Below, piece after piece: positions 59,724-64,000 of a stretch of 64,000 bases of DNA; within the stretch, counting starts at the first letter, position 1; each line of letters starts with the position of its first letter. The stretch covers positions 2,480,001 through 2,544,000 of the forward strand of contig NZ_CP075339.1 of NCBI RefSeq assembly GCF_024399335.1, written 5' to 3'. The notes beneath the pieces are model-generated. The model ran no database searches, was not told the DNA's origin, and worked only from the letters and a program-made list of their open reading frames with translations. The translations under genes and the position numbers were made by a program. Origin of the DNA: Leucobacter aridicollis (GTDB lineage: Bacteria; Actinomycetota; Actinomycetes; Actinomycetales; Microbacteriaceae).

Positions 59724-61267
59724 GCGACTACACAATCGGCAGTTGGCTGGCGGATCGCGCCGCGATCGACGGGTCACATATCGCGATTGACGACCGCGGC
59801 GTGCTCACCTCGTACCGGGCACTCAACGAGCGCGCCCGTGCGCTCGCATCCCGCCTCGGCGAGGCCGGGTACGGCGCGGGCGGGCGTATCGCGACTGTCT
59901 CGGGAAACTCGACAGACCACGTCGTCGCGTTCTTCGCCTGCGCGATCCTCGGCATCGCGTTCATCCCGCTCTCGTGGCGTCTCACCGCTGGTGAGCTTGG
60001 TGAGCTCATCGGACGCTCTCGTGCAGACCTGCTCCTCGTGGAAGACGAGTACGCCGGGCTCGGCGAGCAGGCGCTCACGGTGCTTCGAGAGTCGGGCGGC
60101 GTCGCTCCCCCGTGCGCGGAGCCGGGCCCGGCTGGGATCGAGCAGTGGGCGCCGCCGGCGGTTCGCCCGCGAGAGCGTAGGGACGCCTCGGCGAGTGACC
60201 CGCTGCTTGTTGTCTTCACGTCGGGCAGCGAGGCGGCGCCGAAGGGTGTCGTGCTCACTCACCGGTCTTGCTTCTGGACGAACCTCGCGCTCTCGCGCGC
60301 AATGCCAATGAGCTCTGCAGACGTTGTGCTGTCGATTCTGCCGCAGCATCATGTCGCCGCCTGGAACGTGCAGCCGTTGCTCGCATGGTGGGTCGGCGCG
60401 ACAGTCGTGCTCGAGCGCTCCTTTCAACCAGGCCGCGTCCTGCAGCTCATCCGCGACCGGAAGGTCACGACGATGATGGGGGTGCCGACCCAGTATCAGA
60501 TGCTGTTTGCGCAGCCCGGTATCGACGGGGCCGATCTGGGGTCGCTCTCGCGCGTGCTCGTTGGCGGTTCCACAATTCCCGAGGAGCTCGCCGTCGAAGC
60601 CGCGAGGCTCGGACTGCCCCTCACCCAGGGGTACGGGCTCACGGAGGCCGGCCCGAACGTGCTGCAGTTGCAGTCTGCCGAGCTTGCGAAGTTCCCCGGA
60701 GCCGTCGGGCGCCCCTACCCCACTGTTGAGACAGCCATCGTCGATACTGCGAGCGGGTTACCACTCACTGGTGCCGCTACCGGCGAACTGTGGGTGCGTG
60801 GTCCGAGCTTGTTCGCTGGTTACCTCGACGACGACGCTGGAACCGAGCGTGCGATGGCAGGCAGCTGGCTGCGCACCGGCGACATTGTCTCGCGTGACAC
60901 CGGCGGAATCCACAGGGTCGTCGACAGGGTCAAGAACATCTACGTTTCGGGCGGCGAGAACGTCGCACCCGCCGAGGTTGAGACGGCGCTCTGTGCCCAC
61001 CCGCTCGTGATTGACGCCGCCGTTGTTGGCGTCGCTGATGCGGTGTGGGGCGAGCGAGGCTACGCATTCGTCGTGACAGCTTCGCCGCTGTCGCGCGACG
61101 AACTGCTCGCCCATGCCCGCACAGTCCTCGCTCCGTTTAAGCTCCCGGCTCACGTCGAGTTCGTCGACGAGCTGCCCCGTTCCACAATCGAGAAGGTCGC
61201 CCGCGGGGCGCTTGCGGACAGAGCCCGCACCGCCTTGGCCGCGCACGACAAGACAGGCATCGCATGA
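59720..61267 (+). CDS. AMP-dependent acyl-CoA synthetase/ligase
   Basis: 515-residue ANL enzyme that activates a carboxylic acid with ATP and CoA. The phosphate-binding loop reads TSGSEAAPKGVV (167-178) instead of the usual TSGTTGxPKG. Other motifs are standard: QGYGLTEAGP, GELWVRGPSLFAGYLDD, WLRTGDIV, RVKNIYVSGGENVAPAEVE and the catalytic Lys in STIEKVARGAL near the C-terminus. Start at ATG 59720 overlaps livM (ATGA). Substrate probably the acid imported by the adjacent transporter. Confidence 0.92.
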   Translation: MSDYTIGSWLADRAAIDGSHIAIDDRGVLTSYRALNERARALASRLGEAGYGAGGRIATVSGNSTDHVVAFFACAILGIAFIPLSWRLTAGELGELIGRSRADLLLVEDEYAGLGEQALTVLRESGGVAPPCAEPGPAGIEQWAPPAVRPRERRDASASDPLLVVFTSGSEAAPKGVVLTHRSCFWTNLALSRAMPMSSADVVLSILPQHHVAAWNVQPLLAWWVGATVVLERSFQPGRVLQLIRDRKVTTMMGVPTQYQMLFAQPGIDGADLGSLSRVLVGGSTIPEELAVEAARLGLPLTQGYGLTEAGPNVLQLQSAELAKFPGAVGRPYPTVETAIVDTASGLPLTGAATGELWVRGPSLFAGYLDDDAGTERAMAGSWLRTGDIVSRDTGGIHRVVDRVKNIYVSGGENVAPAEVETALCAHPLVIDAAVVGVADAVWGERGYAFVVTASPLSRDELLAHARTVLAPFKLPAHVEFVDELPRSTIEKVARGALADRARTALAAHDKTGIA

Positions 61268-61974
61268 TCTCCCCCACCGAATCAGCATCCCCCACCGGTG
61301 ACCATATCCCGGTTGACGCCGGTGATCCAGTCTCACCAGCGACCGGTCGCCCGCTCACGAAACGCGGCCTCGCGACCAGGCGTCGCATCCTCGAGGCCGC
61401 GGAAGACGTGTTCGCGGAGCTTGGCTATCACGAGGCATCGATCGTGAAGGTCACCGAGCGCGCTGGGGTCGCTCTCGGTACGTTCTACCTGTACTTCGAC
61501 AGTAAGCAGAGCATCTTCGAGGCGCTCGTGATCGACCTGAACGACCGCGTTCGGCAGTCAATGACTGAGTCGATGGCTGGCGCAGCGAACCGCATCGAGG
61601 CTGAGCGCGGCGGGTTCGAAGGGTTCTTCAGGTTTACCGCGAAGCACCCGGCACTGTATCGGGTTGTCAGGGAGGCCGAGTTTGTATCGCCGGAGACGAT
61701 GAGGTTGCACTACGAGCGCATTGTCGCGGGGTACACGGCAGGCCTGCAAGCGGCGCAGTCGGCGGGCGACATCGATCCGACTCTCGACCCTGAGATTGCC
61801 GCGTGGGCGCTCATGGGCCTTGGCGAGCTCATCGGTATGCGTTACATCCTGTGGGAGCGCGACGCCGACGGGACGGCGCCAGATCGCATCGCACCGCATG
61901 TCCTCGACAGCATGATGCAATTCATCAATGGCGCGCTTGGCGGGTCACACACACAGGAAGGGTCACAGTCATGA
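61264..61974 (+). CDS. TetR family regulator inside the operon
   Basis: 236 residues with a polar extension of about 35 residues before the HTH (about 38-85: GLATRRRILEAAEDVFAELG, AGVALGTFYLYFDSKQSIFE). C-terminal half is the ligand-binding domain. Overlaps its neighbours by four bases on both sides, so it is made with the enzymes and probably represses the operon through the palindrome at 55021-55035 in response to the CoA ester or free acid (inference). Confidence 0.92.
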   Translation: MISPTESASPTGDHIPVDAGDPVSPATGRPLTKRGLATRRRILEAAEDVFAELGYHEASIVKVTERAGVALGTFYLYFDSKQSIFEALVIDLNDRVRQSMTESMAGAANRIEAERGGFEGFFRFTAKHPALYRVVREAEFVSPETMRLHYERIVAGYTAGLQAAQSAGDIDPTLDPEIAAWALMGLGELIGMRYILWERDADGTAPDRIAPHVLDSMMQFINGALGGSHTQEGSQS

Positions 61975-62738
61975 CAGATCAGGATCTCGCGGGCCGCAGC
62001 GCCCTCATCACGGGAGGCGGCTCGGGCATCGGGCTCGCGTGCGCACACGAGTTCGCGGCGCGCGGCGCACACATCACCATCGCCGACATCACGGCAGACG
62101 CAGCAGACAACGCTGTCGCGCGCATCGTGGCGGCCGGCGGCTCGGCCGAGTCCTGGGTCGTGGATCTCGCCGATACTAGAGCGCTCGACGAACTCGAGCT
62201 CGACGTTGACATCATCGTGAATAACGCTGGCGTGCAACGCGTGAGCCCGATTGAGGAGTTCGACCCGGAGGCCTTTCGCCTCATCCAGCGGCTTATGCTC
62301 GAGGCGCCCTTCCTGCTCATCCGCGCCGCGCTTCCTGGAATGTACAGTCGCGGGTGGGGCCGCATCATCAATCTGTCGAGTGTGCACGGCCTGCGGGCGA
62401 GCGCGTTCAAGTCTGCGTACGTCGCGGCCAAGCATGGCCTCGAGGGGCTGTCGAAGGTGACCGCGCTCGAGGGCGGACCGCACGGCGTGACGAGCAACTG
62501 CGTCAATCCGGGCTATGTGCGCACTCCGCTCGTTGAACGGCAGATCGCCGATCAGGCGAAGGCGCACGGTATCCCCGAGAGCGAAGTCGTCGAGCGGATC
62601 ATGCTCACCGAGAGCTCCGTGAAGCGGCTCGTCGAACCGGCGGAGGTCGCCTCGCTCGCCGGCTGGCTCGCTTCAGACATGTCTGGCATGGTGACGGGGG
62701 CCTCCTACACCATGGATGGCGGCTGGAGCGCTCGATGA
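61971..62738 (+). CDS. SDR oxidoreductase, 3-hydroxybutyrate dehydrogenase-like
   Basis: 255-residue short-chain dehydrogenase. Cofactor motif TGGGSGIG (about 14-21), IIVNNAGVQRVSPIEEFD, catalytic Ser in NLSSVHGLRAS, Tyr/Lys in SAYVAAKHG, and NCVNPGYVRTPLVERQI, closely recalling D-3-hydroxybutyrate dehydrogenase. Start ATG 61971 overlaps the TetR stop. May oxidise 3-hydroxybutyrate to acetoacetate, the substrate expected for the CoA-transferase at 51.6-53.0 kb. Confidence 0.9.
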   Translation: MTDQDLAGRSALITGGGSGIGLACAHEFAARGAHITIADITADAADNAVARIVAAGGSAESWVVDLADTRALDELELDVDIIVNNAGVQRVSPIEEFDPEAFRLIQRLMLEAPFLLIRAALPGMYSRGWGRIINLSSVHGLRASAFKSAYVAAKHGLEGLSKVTALEGGPHGVTSNCVNPGYVRTPLVERQIADQAKAHGIPESEVVERIMLTESSVKRLVEPAEVASLAGWLASDMSGMVTGASYTMDGGWSAR

Positions 62739-63643
62739 AGTCGCACAGCTACCGCACCGTCGACGTTCCCGTCAGCGGTGGGCTGCTGAGGGTCGGCGTC
62801 TGGGATCCGGTGTCTCCCGCGGAAGGCGCGCCCACAGTGCTCGCCATTCACGGCGTCACTGCGTCTCATCTCGCCTGGCCATTTGTCGTTGGGGAGCTCC
62901 CAGGGGTCAGGATCATCGCCCCCGACCTGCGAGGGCGCGGAGCGAGCAACACCGTCGACGGGCCCGCGGGAATGCACGCGCATGCAGCCGACCTCGTCGC
63001 CGTGCTCGACAACTTCGGGGAGCGCTCGGTACCGGTGTTCGGGCATTCGATGGGGGCGTTCGTCGCGGTCACCCTTGCCCATCTCGCACCCGAGCGGGTC
63101 TCTCGCCTCGTGCTCATCGACGGCGGTCTCCCGCTCGATACTCCAGCAGGGGTCAGCGCCGAGGCGCTCGTCCAGGCGATCCTCGGGCCGACGGCTGACC
63201 GCCTCTCGCGGCGATTCGCCGATGTTCCCGCATACCTCGACTTCTGGCGGGCGCACCCGGCGTTCGCACGCGACTGGAGCGGCGAACTCGAGGCGTATTT
63301 CGCCTACGACCTCGTACCGGCTGGCGACGGGCTTCGACCCGCGACAAGTCTCGCGACGACGACCGACGACACCGTCGACATGAACACGGGCTCGACGCTC
63401 GCCGACGCCCTCGCGGCACTGCCTGCGTTTTCTGGCCCTGTCGAGCTCATCACCGTGCCACGTGGGCTCCTCGACGAGCCACCTGGGCTCTACCCGCCTG
63501 CCCACCTCGCTACGCTGCTCAGCGCGCTACCTAACGTGAGGCACGTCGAACTCGAAGACCTCAACCACTACACGGTTGTCATGAGCGAGCGGGGGGCGCG
63601 GGCGCTCGCCCCGATCCTGCACGGCGAACTCTCCGCGCGCTGA
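62735..63643 (+). CDS. Alpha/beta-fold hydrolase
   Basis: 302 residues. Nucleophile elbow GHSMGAF (Ser about 107), oxyanion-region AIHGVTASHLAW, DLRGRGAS, and a late Asp/His pair with the final His in LEDLNHYTVVMS. No signal peptide. Last gene of the operon. It may cleave an ester or a lactone, perhaps an oligomer of 3-hydroxybutyrate, before or after uptake (inference). Confidence 0.9.
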   Translation: MKSHSYRTVDVPVSGGLLRVGVWDPVSPAEGAPTVLAIHGVTASHLAWPFVVGELPGVRIIAPDLRGRGASNTVDGPAGMHAHAADLVAVLDNFGERSVPVFGHSMGAFVAVTLAHLAPERVSRLVLIDGGLPLDTPAGVSAEALVQAILGPTADRLSRRFADVPAYLDFWRAHPAFARDWSGELEAYFAYDLVPAGDGLRPATSLATTTDDTVDMNTGSTLADALAALPAFSGPVELITVPRGLLDEPPGLYPPAHLATLLSALPNVRHVELEDLNHYTVVMSERGARALAPILHGELSAR

Positions 63644-63669
63644 GCGCGTGAATGGCCGGGCACATACGA

Positions 63670-63716
63670 CGAGAGGGCGGTGTGACGGGAACTATCCCTG
63701 TCACACCGCCCTCTCG
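63670..63716. terminator. Bidirectional terminator, liv-like operon / pckG
   Basis: Stem CGAGAGGGCGGTGTGAC pairs with GTCACACCGCCCTCTCG (one bulge region inside), between convergent genes. Confidence 0.9.
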
Positions 63717-63745
63717 CGTTGCGTTGGCCTGCTACGGGCGGGGTG

Positions 63746-64000
63746 CTACTTCCCGAGGCGCTCGCGCAGTGCGTTGAGCTCGGCAGTCAGCTCAGCGGGA
63801 AGGCGATCACCAAACTGGGCGAAGTACTCCTCAGTGAGGTCTGCCTCTGCGAGCCATGAGGTCGGGTCGATCGCGAAGATCTTGTCGAGATCCTTCTCGA
63901 CATCTTCGATACCTGTCAGGTTCAGCTCGCCCGGTGCGGGGATGGTTCCAACCGCGGTCTCGACGCCTGTGTGCTCGCCCTCAACGCGGCGAATCACCCA
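63746..64000 (-). CDS. pckG: Phosphoenolpyruvate carboxykinase (GTP), C-terminal part
   Basis: The last 84 or so codons of a gene that continues beyond the window. The sequence AVGTIPAPGELNLTGIEDVE, WLAEADLTEEYFAQFGDRLP and AELTAELNALRERLG matches the C-terminus of GTP-dependent PEPCK, the gluconeogenic enzyme converting oxaloacetate to PEP. The catalytic part lies outside the window. No start can be given. Confidence 0.85.
   Translation of the reverse strand, partial: WVIRRVEGEHTGVETAVGTIPAPGELNLTGIEDVEKDLDKIFAIDPTSWLAEADLTEEYFAQFGDRLPAELTAELNALRERLGK

Overview
The window is chromosomal DNA of a high-GC actinobacterium. I infer Microbacteriaceae, close to Leucobacter, from the GC-rich codon use, the prfB-ftsE-ftsX-smpB/ssrA neighbourhood, the actinobacterial tmRNA tag, GTP-type PEP carboxykinase, and many genes whose start codon lies 6-8 bases after a TAnnnT box (leaderless style). 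No insertion sequence, prophage, integrase or CRISPR array was found. Genus assignment is an inference from gene content.

Layout. 0.1-7.8 kb: small membrane proteins, NhaA antiporter, tRNA-Lys(CTT), TspO, histidinol phosphatase, and a two-gene module of a ClpN-SRPBCC fusion and a small HTH protein behind two palindromic operator boxes. 7.9-8.1 kb: two intergenic repeat copies. 8.2-15.6 kb: peptide ABC transporter (five genes) with a C45-family acyltransferase, divergent from an RpiR/SIS regulator. 15.6-22.2 kb: tmRNA, gapA, a GlxA-type regulator, smpB, ftsX, ftsE, prfB. 22.2-24.5 kb: MocR (YczR-like) regulator divergent from a YczE membrane protein. 24.5-32.5 kb: polyamine region (APC permease, PotABCD-like ABC transporter, Lrp regulator, omega-transaminase). 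32.5-35.2 kb: GC-rich repeat tract, AbiEi/nuclease-like protein, DUF4166-like protein, rpsO. 35.3-38.9 kb: six phased GlnR-type half sites before amt, an inositol monophosphatase, and an orphan second polyamine-binding protein. 39-46.6 kb: purine permease, FKBP, FAH-family hydrolase, aspartase, MFS exporter, HtpX, LemA. 46.7-49.4 kb: sugar-lactone oxidase, PLP amino acid deaminase/aldolase, 36-residue peptide. 49.4-51.2 kb: HEAT-repeat protein and a MerR-HEAT fusion behind a perfect 21-bp palindrome. 51.2-51.6 kb: three repeat copies. 51.6-53.9 kb: 3-oxoacid CoA-transferase with divergent IclR regulator. 54 kb: a tRNA with UAA anticodon but a short variable loop, and small membrane proteins, one frameshifted. 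55-63.6 kb: nine-gene, translationally coupled operon of a Liv-type transporter, acyl-CoA synthetase, TetR regulator, 3-hydroxybutyrate-dehydrogenase-like SDR and alpha/beta hydrolase. The window ends inside pckG.

How the genes work together. Most of the window is import plus regulated catabolism: polyamines are imported and transaminated; ammonium uptake appears to sit under nitrogen (GlnR) control; the Liv operon probably imports a carboxylic or ester compound that is CoA-activated and oxidised, with the nearby CoA-transferase possibly sharing the 3-hydroxybutyrate/acetoacetate route. The best candidates for poorly described systems are the MerR-HEAT/HEAT pair, the ClpN-SRPBCC/HTH pair with its phased operators, the C45 acyltransferase/peptide importer locus, and the dispersed intergenic repeat family.
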